64,000 nucleotides of DNA from assembly GCF_007556775.1 (NCBI RefSeq), contig NZ_CP041742.1, positions 2,308,001 to 2,372,000 of the forward strand, written 5' to 3'. Under the pieces are notes generated by a model that searched no databases, was not told the origin of the DNA, and saw only the letters and a list, made by a program, of their open reading frames with translations. Numbering within the stretch: position 1 is the first letter of the stretch; each line of letters opens with the position of its first letter. This document shows positions 21,594 through 29,076 of the stretch, piece after piece. The position numbers and the translations under genes are program-made. The stretch is from Lysobacter lycopersici (GTDB lineage Bacteria; Pseudomonadota; Gammaproteobacteria; Xanthomonadales; Xanthomonadaceae).

Positions 21594-22124
21594 TTATTCC
21601 TCTGGCTTGACGTTGAGGTAGCCGTCGGCAGCGGCGAGCGTCGCCCAGAGTTCGTCGGGCGAAACCTGGAACGAACGGTCGAACAGTTGTTCGGCGCGCG
21701 CGCGGTCGCCATGCAGCAGGTAGTACGCGCCGATTTCGGCCAGGCCCTTCTCGTTGTCCGGCTCCGCGGCGAGGTAGCGGTCGAACAACGCCTTCGCCCG
21801 ATCCCATTCGCCGGCTTCCTGGTAGACGCGAGCGATGCGGAACATGTCGCTGGCTTCCGGCTTGGCGCCCATCACCGAGTCGAAGATGGCCTGGCCCTCG
21901 GCCTTGTAGCCGCCGAGGTAGTACGCGCGGCCGACCGCGATGCGTTCCCAGCTGCCCTTGCCGGCCTGCTTCAGCGCGATGTCGAGCAGCGCGCGTCCGG
22001 CATCGGCCGCGTCCTTGCCGTGGTAGGTCGCCACGGTCGCGTGCGGCTTTTCCTTCGCCACGACGTTCCCCGCGCCGGCCATGCACAGCGTGGCCGCCAG
22101 CGCGACGGCGATGGTGTGCTTCAT
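21594..22124 (-). CDS. Exported TPR protein
   Basis: A 176-residue protein with a signal peptide (MKHTIAVALAATLCMAGAGN, cleavage near VVA-K). Tetratricopeptide-like helix pairs run from about residue 40 to 170 (WERIAVGRAYYLGGYKAEGQ, MFRIARVYQEAGEWDRAKAL, GLAEIGAYYLLHGDRARAEQ). A GGGGAAA ribosome-binding site precedes the ATG. The family of secreted TPR scaffolds gives no specific function. It is divergent from xpsE, with 157 bp between starts, and might be an accessory of the secretion system; that is only positional. Confidence 0.82.
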   Translation of the reverse strand: MKHTIAVALAATLCMAGAGNVVAKEKPHATVATYHGKDAADAGRALLDIALKQAGKGSWERIAVGRAYYLGGYKAEGQAIFDSVMGAKPEASDMFRIARVYQEAGEWDRAKALFDRYLAAEPDNEKGLAEIGAYYLLHGDRARAEQLFDRSFQVSPDELWATLAAADGYLNVKPEE

Positions 22125-22281
22125 GCGGATTTCCCCTGTTTCCCCTGAATGGAAGCGAGAGGTTACGCAGCGCCCGCGAGCGGCGCCAGAGGAGCGTCGT
22201 TCGCCCGCGCGATTCAGGGTCGAAACGGTCGGATCGACCGGGCCGACCTGCTAAAGTCCCGCGATCCGCACGGAGCATCGC

Positions 22282-24012
22282 GTGAACGCAGTCGTCGACC
22301 CCGCCGCAGGCATTGAAGCCGTCGAAACCGACGTCGACGAGCGCGTGGTCGCGGCCCTGCTCGCCAAGGGCCGGCTGAAGGACGCCGACCTCGCCCGCGC
22401 GCGCCGCCTGCAGGAGGAGACCGGAGGCAGCCTGCTCACCCTGCTGGCGCGGCTGGGGCTGGTTTCCGAGCGCGACCACGCCGAAACCTGCGCCGAAGTG
22501 CTCGACCTGCCGCTGGTCTCGACCAAGGATGCGGCCGACCTGCCGCCCGAGGGCATCGCGCTCAGCCAGCGGTTCATGAAGCAGTTCCACCTCGTGCCGG
22601 TGTCCGACGATCCGTCCGGCGTGGACGTGCTCGTCGCCGATCCGCAGGATGCCTACGCGCTGGACGCCGTGCGGCTCGCGACCGGGCGCGCGGCGCGGCC
22701 GCGCATTGCGTTGCGTTCGGAAATCGACGACCTCATCGAACGCTGGCACGGGCAGGGCCGCAGCGCGATGGGCGCGATCGTCGAAACCGCCGATGGCGAA
22801 TCGTCGGGCGACATCGACGATGTCGAGCACTTGCGCGACCTTGCGTCCGAAGCGCCGGTGATCCGCCTCGTCAACCTCATCATCCAGCGCGCGGTCGAGT
22901 TGCGCGCCTCCGACATCCACATCGAGCCGTTCGAGAACCGCCTGAAGGTGCGCTACCGCATCGACGGCGTGCTCGAGGAAGGCGAATCGCCGCCGCAGAA
23001 CCTCACCGCCGCGGTGATCTCGCGCGTCAAGATCATGGCGCGCCTGAACATCGCCGAACGCCGCCTGCCGCAGGACGGCCGCATCATGCTGCGCGTGCAG
23101 GGCAAGGAACTCGACCTGCGCGTCAGCACGGTTCCGACCGCGCACGGCGAAAGCGTGGTGATGCGCCTGCTCGACCGCGAGACCGTGGTGTTCGATTTCC
23201 ACCGCCTCGGCTTCACCGACGCGTTCCTGCCGCAGTTCCAGCACGTGCTGGAGCAGCCGCACGGCATCCTGCTGGTCACTGGCCCGACCGGTTCGGGCAA
23301 GACCACGACGCTGTACACCGCGCTGTCCAAGCTCAATACGCCCGACGTCAAGATCATCACCGTCGAGGATCCGGTCGAATACCAGATCGAGGGCATCAAC
23401 CAGATCCAGGCCAAGCCGCAGATCGGGCTCGATTTCGCCAACGCGCTGCGCAGCATCGTCCGCCAGGACCCTGACATCATCATGATCGGCGAAATGCGCG
23501 ACCTCGAGACCGCGCGCATCGCGATCCAGTCCGCGCTCACCGGCCATCTCGTGTTGTCCACGCTGCACACCAACAACGCCGCCGGCGGCATCACCCGCAT
23601 GCTCGACATGGGCGTCGAGGACTACCTGCTCACCTCCACCGTGAACGGCATCCTCGCCCAGCGCCTGGTGCGCCGGCTGGAGCCGACGCACGCGGAGAAA
23701 TACCCGGCCTCGCCCGAGGAAATCGAGAAATTCGGGCTGCGCCGCTTCCAGCCGGACGGCGAGATCTTCCTGTACCGCCCGCGTCCGTCCGCGTTCGCGC
23801 CGACCGGCTACCTCGGCCGCACCACCATCATGGAATTCCTGGTGATGGACGACGAACTGCGGCGCGCGGTGATGCGCCACGCTGGCATGGGCGAACTGGA
23901 ACAGCTCGCGCGCAACGCGGGCATGCGGACCATGTACGAGGACGGCATCGCCAAGGCCATGCAGGGCGAAACGACGATCGAGGAAGTGCTGCGCGTGACG
24001 GAGGATGCCTAG
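22282..24012 (+). CDS. xpsE: Type II secretion system ATPase XpsE (GspE)
   Basis: A 576-residue cytoplasmic secretion ATPase that drives pseudopilus assembly. GTG start, with GGAG seven bases upstream. N-terminal domain about 1-160 (binds XpsL). Core ATPase: Walker A GPTGSGKTT (334-342), the Asp box near VSTVPTAHGESVVMRLLDRE, Walker B region DPDIIMIGEMRD and the His box LSTLHTNNAAGG. The four-cysteine zinc-binding insert of Vibrio/E. coli GspE is absent: the only Cys in the protein is near residue 72. First gene of the operon, separated from xpsF by the GIY-YIG unit. Confidence 0.95.
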   Translation: MNAVVDPAAGIEAVETDVDERVVAALLAKGRLKDADLARARRLQEETGGSLLTLLARLGLVSERDHAETCAEVLDLPLVSTKDAADLPPEGIALSQRFMKQFHLVPVSDDPSGVDVLVADPQDAYALDAVRLATGRAARPRIALRSEIDDLIERWHGQGRSAMGAIVETADGESSGDIDDVEHLRDLASEAPVIRLVNLIIQRAVELRASDIHIEPFENRLKVRYRIDGVLEEGESPPQNLTAAVISRVKIMARLNIAERRLPQDGRIMLRVQGKELDLRVSTVPTAHGESVVMRLLDRETVVFDFHRLGFTDAFLPQFQHVLEQPHGILLVTGPTGSGKTTTLYTALSKLNTPDVKIITVEDPVEYQIEGINQIQAKPQIGLDFANALRSIVRQDPDIIMIGEMRDLETARIAIQSALTGHLVLSTLHTNNAAGGITRMLDMGVEDYLLTSTVNGILAQRLVRRLEPTHAEKYPASPEEIEKFGLRRFQPDGEIFLYRPRPSAFAPTGYLGRTTIMEFLVMDDELRRAVMRHAGMGELEQLARNAGMRTMYEDGIAKAMQGETTIEEVLRVTEDA

Positions 24013-24015
24013 AGT

Positions 24016-24044
24016 CGTCATTCCCGCGAAAGCGGGAATCTCGT
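24016..24044. repeat. Left 29-bp inverted repeat of the GIY-YIG unit
   Basis: CGTCATTCCCGCGAAAGCGG followed by GAATCTCGT. The core ATTCCCGC-GAAA-GCGGGAAT is itself a hairpin. It is the exact reverse complement of 24370-24398, and starts four bases after the xpsE stop. Confidence 0.92.
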
Positions 24045-24062
24045 CTTTTGACGTTGGATTGC

Positions 24063-24365
24063 ATGGAAAAACAACCTGCTGTCTACATTCTTGCCCATCG
24101 TCGCTACGGAGTGCTGTATGTCGGCGTGACGAGTGATCTGATAGCGAGGACTTGGCAACACCGAACGCATGCCGTTGAAGGGTTTACCTCGAAATTCAAT
24201 GTCGCGATGCTGGTTTGGTATGAGATCCACGACACGATGTATTCAGCGATTACCCGAGAGAAACAGATCAAGAAATGGCGGCGCGAATGGAAGGTCGAAT
24301 TGATCGAGAAGGAAAATCCGGAATGGATCGATCTTTGGCCCAAGATTATCGGCGCGGATAATTGA
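24063..24365 (+). CDS. GIY-YIG nuclease superfamily protein
   Basis: A 100-residue protein that is essentially a single GIY-YIG domain of the small (UPF0213-like) class. The motif tyrosines lie in VYIL (7-10) and LYVG (18-21). R29 and H33 follow in DLIARTWQHR, and the metal-binding glutamate is E66 in TREKQIKKW. The C-terminus is KVELIEKENPEWIDLW. All catalytic positions are intact, so it could cut DNA. Base composition is much more AT-rich than its neighbours, a sign of transfer. Start ATG 24063 fits the family (MEKQPAVYIL); an in-frame ATG at 24048 is less likely. It interrupts the E-F junction of the secretion operon. Confidence 0.88.
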   Translation: MEKQPAVYILAHRRYGVLYVGVTSDLIARTWQHRTHAVEGFTSKFNVAMLVWYEIHDTMYSAITREKQIKKWRREWKVELIEKENPEWIDLWPKIIGADN

Positions 24366-24369
24366 GAAA

Positions 24370-24398
24370 ACGAGATTCCCGCTTTCGCGGGAATGACG
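24370..24398. repeat. Right 29-bp inverted repeat of the GIY-YIG unit
   Basis: ACGAGATTCCCGCTTTCGCG followed by GGAATGACG, the perfect inverted copy of 24016-24044, beginning five bases after the nuclease stop codon. Its hairpin could also terminate transcription from xpsE. Confidence 0.92.
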
Positions 24399-24421
24399 AG
24401 CAAAAGCAGACACGCTGACCC

Positions 24422-25639
24422 ATGCCCCTCTACCGCTACAAAGCCCTGAACGCGCGCGGCGAAGTGCTCGATGGCCAGATGGAGGCCGCGAGCGGCGCCG
24501 AAGTCGCGTCGCGGCTGCAGGAGCAGGGCCACCTGCCGATGGAGGCGAAGCTCGCCAGCGAAGGCGGCGGCGAATCCGCGTGGCGCGCGCTGTTCAAGCC
24601 CAAGCCCTTCGCCGGCGAGCGGCTGGTGCAGTTCACCCAGCAACTCGCCACGCTGCTCGGCGCCGGCCAGCCGCTGGATCGTGCGCTCGGCATCCTGCTG
24701 GAACTGCCGGAAGACGCGCTGGCCAAGCGCACCATCACCGACATCCGCGACGCGGTGCGCGGCGGCGCTTCGCTGTCGACCGCGCTGGAACGCCAGCACG
24801 GCACGTTCTCGCGCCTGTACGTGAACATGGTCCGCGCCGGCGAGGCCGGCGGCAGCCTGCACGACACCCTGCAGCGCCTCGCCGATTACCTCGATCGCAG
24901 CCGCGCGCTGCGTTCGCGCGTGATCAACGCGCTGATCTATCCGGCGATCCTGCTGGTGATGGTCACGCTCAGCCTGATGTTCCTGCTCGGCTACGTGGTG
25001 CCGCAGTTCGCGGCCATGTACGACAGCCTCGACGCGCCGCTGCCGTGGTTCTCGCGCCTGGTGCTGGGCCTGGGCATGTTCGTGCGCGGCTGGTGGTGGG
25101 CGCTGCTCGCGGTGCCGGTGCTGGTGCTGGTCTGGCTGGACCGCAAGCGTCGCGACCCGGCGTTCCGGGCGAAACTCGATGCCTGGCTGCTGGAACGCCG
25201 CTTCATCGGGCCGCTCGTGGCCAAGCTCGAGACCGCGCGGCTGGCGCGCACGCTCGGCACCTTGCTGAAGAACGGCGTGCCGCTGCTGACCGCGCTGGGC
25301 ATCGGCCGCAACGTACTCGGGAACCGCACGCTCGTGGATGCGGTCGAAGCCGCTGCGGACGAGGTCAAGAACGGCGTCGGCCTGTCCGCCGCGCTGGGGC
25401 GCAGCAAGCGCTTCCCGCGGCTGGCGCTGCAGATGATCCAGGTGGGGGAGGAGTCCGGCGCGCTCGACGGCATGCTGCTGAAGACCGCCGATACCTTCGA
25501 GCAGGAAACCGGGCTGGCGCTCGACCGCATGCTGGCCGCGCTGGTGCCGGTGGTGACGATGGTGCTGGCGGCGGTGGTGGGCATGGTCATCCTCGCGGTG
25601 CTCAGCCCGATCTACGATTTGACGAACGTCATAGGCTGA
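24422..25639 (+). CDS. xpsF: Type II secretion inner-membrane protein XpsF (GspF)
   Basis: A 405-residue polytopic platform protein. The family start MPLYRYKALNARGEVLDGQM is followed by two repeated T2SSF cytoplasmic domains (about 70-195 and 270-395) and three membrane segments (about 172-192, 222-242 and 375-398). Conserved stretches include QLATLLGAGQPLDRAL and its repeat LGTLLKNGVPLLTALGIGRN. It contacts XpsE and XpsL in the platform. It starts 24 bp after the right inverted repeat of the GIY-YIG unit; xpsG follows after 38 bp. Confidence 0.95.
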   Translation: MPLYRYKALNARGEVLDGQMEAASGAEVASRLQEQGHLPMEAKLASEGGGESAWRALFKPKPFAGERLVQFTQQLATLLGAGQPLDRALGILLELPEDALAKRTITDIRDAVRGGASLSTALERQHGTFSRLYVNMVRAGEAGGSLHDTLQRLADYLDRSRALRSRVINALIYPAILLVMVTLSLMFLLGYVVPQFAAMYDSLDAPLPWFSRLVLGLGMFVRGWWWALLAVPVLVLVWLDRKRRDPAFRAKLDAWLLERRFIGPLVAKLETARLARTLGTLLKNGVPLLTALGIGRNVLGNRTLVDAVEAAADEVKNGVGLSAALGRSKRFPRLALQMIQVGEESGALDGMLLKTADTFEQETGLALDRMLAALVPVVTMVLAAVVGMVILAVLSPIYDLTNVIG

Positions 25640-25677
25640 AACGCGCACTGCGCAACGAATCGAACACGAGGAACCGC

Positions 25678-26109
25678 ATGATGAACCGACGCAACACCCG
25701 CCTTCCGCGCCGCGCCGCGCAGTCCGGCTTCAGCCTGATCGAAATCGTCATCGTGATCACTTTGATTGCCTTGATCGCGGCATTCGTCGTGAACAAGGTC
25801 GCGGGCCAAAGCGATCGCGCCAAAGTGAAGCTCGCCACCGTGCAGGTGCAGGACCTCGCCGAGAAGGTCCAGCAGTTCGAGAACGACACCGGCTCGTTGC
25901 CGAATTCGCTCGACGATCTCGTCACGGCGCCCAGCAACATGAGTGGCTGGCTCGGCCCGTATACGAAGCCGGCGGGTCTGAAGGATCCCTGGAACCACGC
26001 GTTCGAATACCGCGTGCCCGGCGACGGCAAGCCGTTCGACCTGATCTGCCTGGGCAAGGACGGCAAGCCCGGCGGCGAAAGCGTCGACGCCGACATCGCG
26101 TTCGAATAG
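25678..26109 (+). CDS. xpsG: Major pseudopilin XpsG (GspG)
   Basis: A 143-residue major pseudopilin. The prepilin peptidase site is G17|F18 with Glu at mature position 5 (AAQSG-FSLIEIVIVITLIA). A hydrophobic N-terminal helix is followed by the pseudopilin fold: VQQFENDTGSLPNSLDDLVT, then LKDPWNHAFEYRVPG and C-terminal residues of the calcium-site loop (PGGESVDADIAFE). AGGA lies seven to ten bases before the ATG. After this gene the operon is interrupted by 528 bp containing an unrelated gene on the opposite strand. Confidence 0.95.
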   Translation: MMNRRNTRLPRRAAQSGFSLIEIVIVITLIALIAAFVVNKVAGQSDRAKVKLATVQVQDLAEKVQQFENDTGSLPNSLDDLVTAPSNMSGWLGPYTKPAGLKDPWNHAFEYRVPGDGKPFDLICLGKDGKPGGESVDADIAFE

Positions 26110-26165
26110 CGTTTGCGCATCAAGCTAATGTGCTTTTCCTAATAACGCACTTATTAGTTGCGCAT

Positions 26166-26190
26166 GCAAAAGGCCGCAAGAATGCGGCCT
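26166..26190 (-). terminator. Rho-independent terminator of the Cys-rich protein gene
   Basis: AGGCCGCA-AGAA-TGCGGCCT forms a perfect 8-bp stem (26171-26190). On the minus strand it is followed by TTTT (26167-26170), about 50 bases after the stop of the minus-strand gene. Confidence 0.8.
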
Positions 26191-26239
26191 ATGCAATCAG
26201 TACCACCATCGGAGACTGATTTTTATATGGGAACCTGAA

Positions 26240-26521
26240 TTACTTGTCGGCAGTAGGCTGAGCGCTACGTGGAATCGCTTTACGAAAAATATCAGCGAAG
26301 GATGACGGGGGGATTTCGGAAGTAAGGGCATTGCACACTTCTCGACATGCGTCGCGATCATCCGCACAAGCAGACGAGGAAACGTGGGCTCGTATACAAG
26401 CCTTATACCGAGTGTCACAGTAACCGGGATCGCACATTTGTTGCGCATTAGCTGGGAGGATTACTCCCAACAAAGACACCATTGAGCTAAGTGCAAGAAT
26501 TGTAAGGCGGTGCGAATTCAT
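26240..26521 (-). CDS. Small secreted six-cysteine protein of unknown function
   Basis: A 93-residue protein with a clear Sec signal peptide (MNSHRLTILALSSMVSLLGV, then ILPANA, cleavage before QQ). The mature part of about 67 residues has six Cys in the pattern C-x4-C-x6-C-x9-C-x6-C-x3-C (residues 30-63), which could form three disulfides. The tail is SFADIFRKAIPRSAQPTADK. I do not recognise the family. GGAG lies seven bases before the ATG and a TTGACT -35-like box lies at 26575-26580 on the minus strand. The gene is AT-rich and points against the xps operon between xpsG and xpsH, which suggests an insertion. The export signal makes coincidental ORF status unlikely. Confidence 0.7.
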   Translation of the reverse strand: MNSHRLTILALSSMVSLLGVILPANAQQMCDPGYCDTRYKACIRAHVSSSACADDRDACREVCNALTSEIPPSSFADIFRKAIPRSAQPTADK

Positions 26522-26637
26522 GATCTGTCTCCAAAGGGTCAGTGCAAAAGCAAGTAACCATGATCTTTCGGCAAAGTCAACGCTCCCGCTACCAGTGCTC
26601 AAATGCAAAAAGCGGCGCTGTTCGCATAGCATCATCA

Positions 26638-27087
26638 ATGCTGCGCATGACCGGGTTTTCGCTGCTGGAAATGCTGCTGGTGATGGCGATCATCGCCTTC
26701 GCCGGCCTGCTCGCGGCGTCGGCGATGACCGGCGGCTTCGACGGCATCCGCCTGCGCTCGGCGAGCAGCGAGGTCGCGGCGCAATTGCGCTTCACTCGCG
26801 CGCAGGCGCTGGCCACCGGCAAGCGCCAGGACTTCAGCATCGATCCGCACGCGCACACCTGGAAGGCGCCGAAGGATCGCCACGGCAGCTTGCCGAAGCA
26901 GCTCGGCATCGAGTTCTACGGCGCGCGCGAAGTGCAGCCGAGCGCGAGCGAAGGCGGCATCGCCTTCTTCCCCGACGGCGCCTCCACCGGCGGCCGCATC
27001 CGCCTGAGCGCGAAGCAGGCGGTGCGCGACATCGATGTCGCCTGGCTCACCGGCGAAGTACGGGTGAAGCGCGGGGAAAAACAATGA
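26638..27087 (+). CDS. xpsH: Minor pseudopilin XpsH (GspH)
   Basis: A 149-residue minor pseudopilin. Start ATG 26638 gives the very short leader MLRMTG before the cleavage site (G6|F7, FSLLEMLLVMAIIAF, Glu at +5). Further N-terminal in-frame ATGs lie in the AT-rich insert and would give an atypical long leader. The body SASSEVAAQLRFTRAQALAT and IAFFPDGASTGGRIRLSAKQ matches the GspH (FimT) pattern. It resumes the secretion operon after the inserted minus-strand gene. It overlaps xpsI by four bases. Confidence 0.9.
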   Translation: MLRMTGFSLLEMLLVMAIIAFAGLLAASAMTGGFDGIRLRSASSEVAAQLRFTRAQALATGKRQDFSIDPHAHTWKAPKDRHGSLPKQLGIEFYGAREVQPSASEGGIAFFPDGASTGGRIRLSAKQAVRDIDVAWLTGEVRVKRGEKQ

Positions 27088-27533
27088 GCCGCCGCCCACC
27101 GCCCACCGTTCGCCGCTTCCAATCCGGCTACACCCTGATTGAGGTGATCGTCGCCTTCGCGGTGCTGGCGCTCGCGCTCGCCTTGTTGCTCGGCACGCTG
27201 TCGGGCGCGAGCAAACAGGTGCGCTGGGCCGACGACGCGGGACGCGCATCGCTGCACGCGCAGTCGCTGATCGACCAGCTCGGCGTGGGCGAGGCGCTGG
27301 CGCCGGGGCAGCGGCAGGGCGATTTCGAAAACGGCCGCTACCACTGGCAACTCGATGTCTCGCCGTGGCGCGATCCGGCGCAGCCGCCCGCCAACGACCA
27401 GCCGCAGGACCTGTCGGCGCCATCGTTGCTGGCGGTGTCGTTGCGGGTGGCTTGGGGCAACGACGCTAACCAGCAACTGCAGGTGTCCACGCTGCGGCTT
27501 GTGCAGCCGGAACCCGCCGGGATGGAACCGTGA
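27084..27533 (+). CDS. xpsI: Minor pseudopilin XpsI (GspI)
   Basis: A 149-residue minor pseudopilin with a 15-residue basic leader, cleavage G15|Y16 and Glu at +5 (QSG-YTLIEVIVAFAVLALA). The remaining part resembles GspI (RASLHAQSLIDQLGVGEALA and a C-terminal beta-rich LAVSLRVAWG). With XpsJ and XpsK it forms the pseudopilus tip complex. It is joined to xpsH and xpsJ by four-base overlaps. Confidence 0.88.
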   Translation: MSRRPPPTVRRFQSGYTLIEVIVAFAVLALALALLLGTLSGASKQVRWADDAGRASLHAQSLIDQLGVGEALAPGQRQGDFENGRYHWQLDVSPWRDPAQPPANDQPQDLSAPSLLAVSLRVAWGNDANQQLQVSTLRLVQPEPAGMEP

Positions 27534-28192
27534 ACGCACGGCGTGCGCGCGGCTTCACGCTGATCGAGGTGATCCTCGCGACCGTGCTGCTCGCCAGCGG
27601 CCTCGCGCTCGCCTTCGCCAGCCTGCGCGCGGCCAGCGCCACCGCGACCCGCGGCGAGCAAATCGCGCACCGCGACGAGCGCATGCGCGCGGTCAGCAAT
27701 TTCCTGCGCAGGCGCCTGAGTTCGGCGCGTTCGATCGCGTTCGCGCTCGATGCCGCCAGCGGCCAGCAATTGCGCTTCAGCGGCGATGGCGAACAGATGC
27801 GCTTCGTCGCCGACTTGCCGGACTACCTCGGTCGTGGCGGTCCGTACGTGCATACCCTGCACGTCGTCCGCAATGGGGATTCCAGTGAGCGCATCGAAGT
27901 CGACCTGGCGATGGCGCTGGGTGGGCAGACCATCGCCGAATCGCCGCCGCGCCCGCCGGACGTGTTGGTCGACGGCCTCGGCAACGTGCGCTTCCGCTAT
28001 CGCGGCATGAATGCGGATGGCCAGCTCGGCGGTTGGAGCGACACCTGGGACACGCCCGAGGCGTTGCCGCTGCAGGTCTCGATCGACCTCGCCGACAAGA
28101 ACGGGCGCGCGTGGCCCGGCTTGATCATCGCGTTGCAGCTGGCCGGCAGCGAGGGCGGTGGCAACGGGCTCGGGGCGCCCGACCGGCTGTGA
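27530..28192 (+). CDS. xpsJ: Minor pseudopilin XpsJ (GspJ)
   Basis: A 220-residue minor pseudopilin. Cleavage G8|F9 with Glu at +5 (RG-FTLIEVILATVLLASG). The body carries RDERMRAVSNFLRRRLSSAR and a beta-rich C-terminal region (LPLQVSIDLADKNGRAWPGL). Part of the tip complex with XpsI and XpsK. It overlaps xpsI by four bases and is immediately followed by xpsK. Confidence 0.88.
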   Translation: MNARRARGFTLIEVILATVLLASGLALAFASLRAASATATRGEQIAHRDERMRAVSNFLRRRLSSARSIAFALDAASGQQLRFSGDGEQMRFVADLPDYLGRGGPYVHTLHVVRNGDSSERIEVDLAMALGGQTIAESPPRPPDVLVDGLGNVRFRYRGMNADGQLGGWSDTWDTPEALPLQVSIDLADKNGRAWPGLIIALQLAGSEGGGNGLGAPDRL

Positions 28193-28197
28193 ACGGG

Positions 28198-29076
28198 ATG
28201 CGCACATCGCGTGGCGTGGCCCTGCTGCTGGTGCTGTGGCTGGTCGCGTTGTTCGCCGCGCTGGTCGGCGGTTTCGCGCGCACCGCGCAGATGGAGCGCC
28301 TGCAGGGCAGCGTGCTGCGCGACGGCGTAGTCGCGGGCGAGGCCGCGCGCGCGGGCGTCGAATACGCGCTGGTGCGGGTCAATGCCGGCGACCGCCGCCT
28401 GCGCTGGGTGCCGGATGGTCGCGACAACGCCTGGCATTTCGGCGATGCCGACGTGACCGTGCGCATCGTCGACGAGATGGGCAAGGTCGACCTCAATGCC
28501 GCGCAGTCGCCTTTGCTGGCGGCGCTGTTCCGCCAGGTCGGCGTGGCCCCGGGCGATGCCGACCGCATCGCCGGCGCGATCGTCGACTGGCGCGACCCGG
28601 ATTCGCTGATCCAGGTCTCCGGTGGCGCGGAAGACGACGATTACGCCGCGGCCGGGCGACCTTACGGCGCCAAGGACGCGCCGTTCGAAAGCATTGCCGA
28701 GGTCGAACAGGTGCTGGGCATGACGCCCGCGATCTACGCCAAGGTCGAGCCGTTCCTGACCGTATTCAGCGGCAACGACACGCCCGATGCTTCCTACGCC
28801 GCGCCGGAAGTGCTGGCGGCGATGGGGCTGGACGCGAACGGCATCGTCGCCCGGCGCAAACAGTGGGATCCGGCCAGCGGCCAGCCCCCGCCGGTGTTGC
28901 CCGATGGCCAATCGCTGAACGATGGCGGCACCGGCACGTATAGTATTTGGAGCCGCGCGCGGCTGCGGAACGGCCGCGAGACGGTGCTGCACGCGATCGT
29001 GCGCAATGGCGGGAACGGATTGCCGGGGTCGGCGTACACGGCGCTGCAGTGGGAGGAAGGAACATCGCCGCAATGA
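28198..29076 (+). CDS. xpsK: Minor pseudopilin XpsK (GspK)
   Basis: A 292-residue GspK-type tip pseudopilin. The leader MRTSRG is followed by VALLLVLWLVALFAALVGGF. As in other GspK proteins, mature position 5 is not Glu. The large insertion typical of GspK includes KVDLNAAQSPLLAALFRQVG and IAGAIVDWRDPD (a helix-hairpin-helix-like part). A GTG at 28189, overlapping the xpsJ stop as GTGA, is an alternative start three codons earlier. The stop overlaps the xpsL start. Confidence 0.9.
   Translation: MRTSRGVALLLVLWLVALFAALVGGFARTAQMERLQGSVLRDGVVAGEAARAGVEYALVRVNAGDRRLRWVPDGRDNAWHFGDADVTVRIVDEMGKVDLNAAQSPLLAALFRQVGVAPGDADRIAGAIVDWRDPDSLIQVSGGAEDDDYAAAGRPYGAKDAPFESIAEVEQVLGMTPAIYAKVEPFLTVFSGNDTPDASYAAPEVLAAMGLDANGIVARRKQWDPASGQPPPVLPDGQSLNDGGTGTYSIWSRARLRNGRETVLHAIVRNGGNGLPGSAYTALQWEEGTSPQ

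Larger units (their letters stand above)
24016..24398. mobile_element. Putative mini-element: GIY-YIG gene between perfect inverted repeats
   Basis: A 383-bp unit made of two perfect 29-bp inverted repeats, each containing its own hairpin, that bracket one AT-rich nuclease gene. Outside the repeats the flanks return to the high-GC xps operon. No transposase is present. The IR-gene-IR layout and base composition suggest a mobile or mobilised unit; movement itself is inference. Confidence 0.6.

Noticed and set aside
24048-24062. Earlier ATG for the GIY-YIG gene.
   Set aside because: It would add MTLDC before the family-typical start MEKQPAVYIL and lies immediately after the repeat; the ATG at 24063 is a better fit.
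26113-26448. Three copies of TTGCGCAT as possible transposon ends or att sites.
   Set aside because: Eight-base words repeated at irregular spacing, one inside the coding sequence; no matching target duplication around the insert could be shown.
26542-26637. N-terminal extension of XpsH by 32 residues.
   Set aside because: The extension is encoded in the AT-rich insert and would place the prepilin cleavage site far from the N-terminus; MLRMTG gives a normal short leader.
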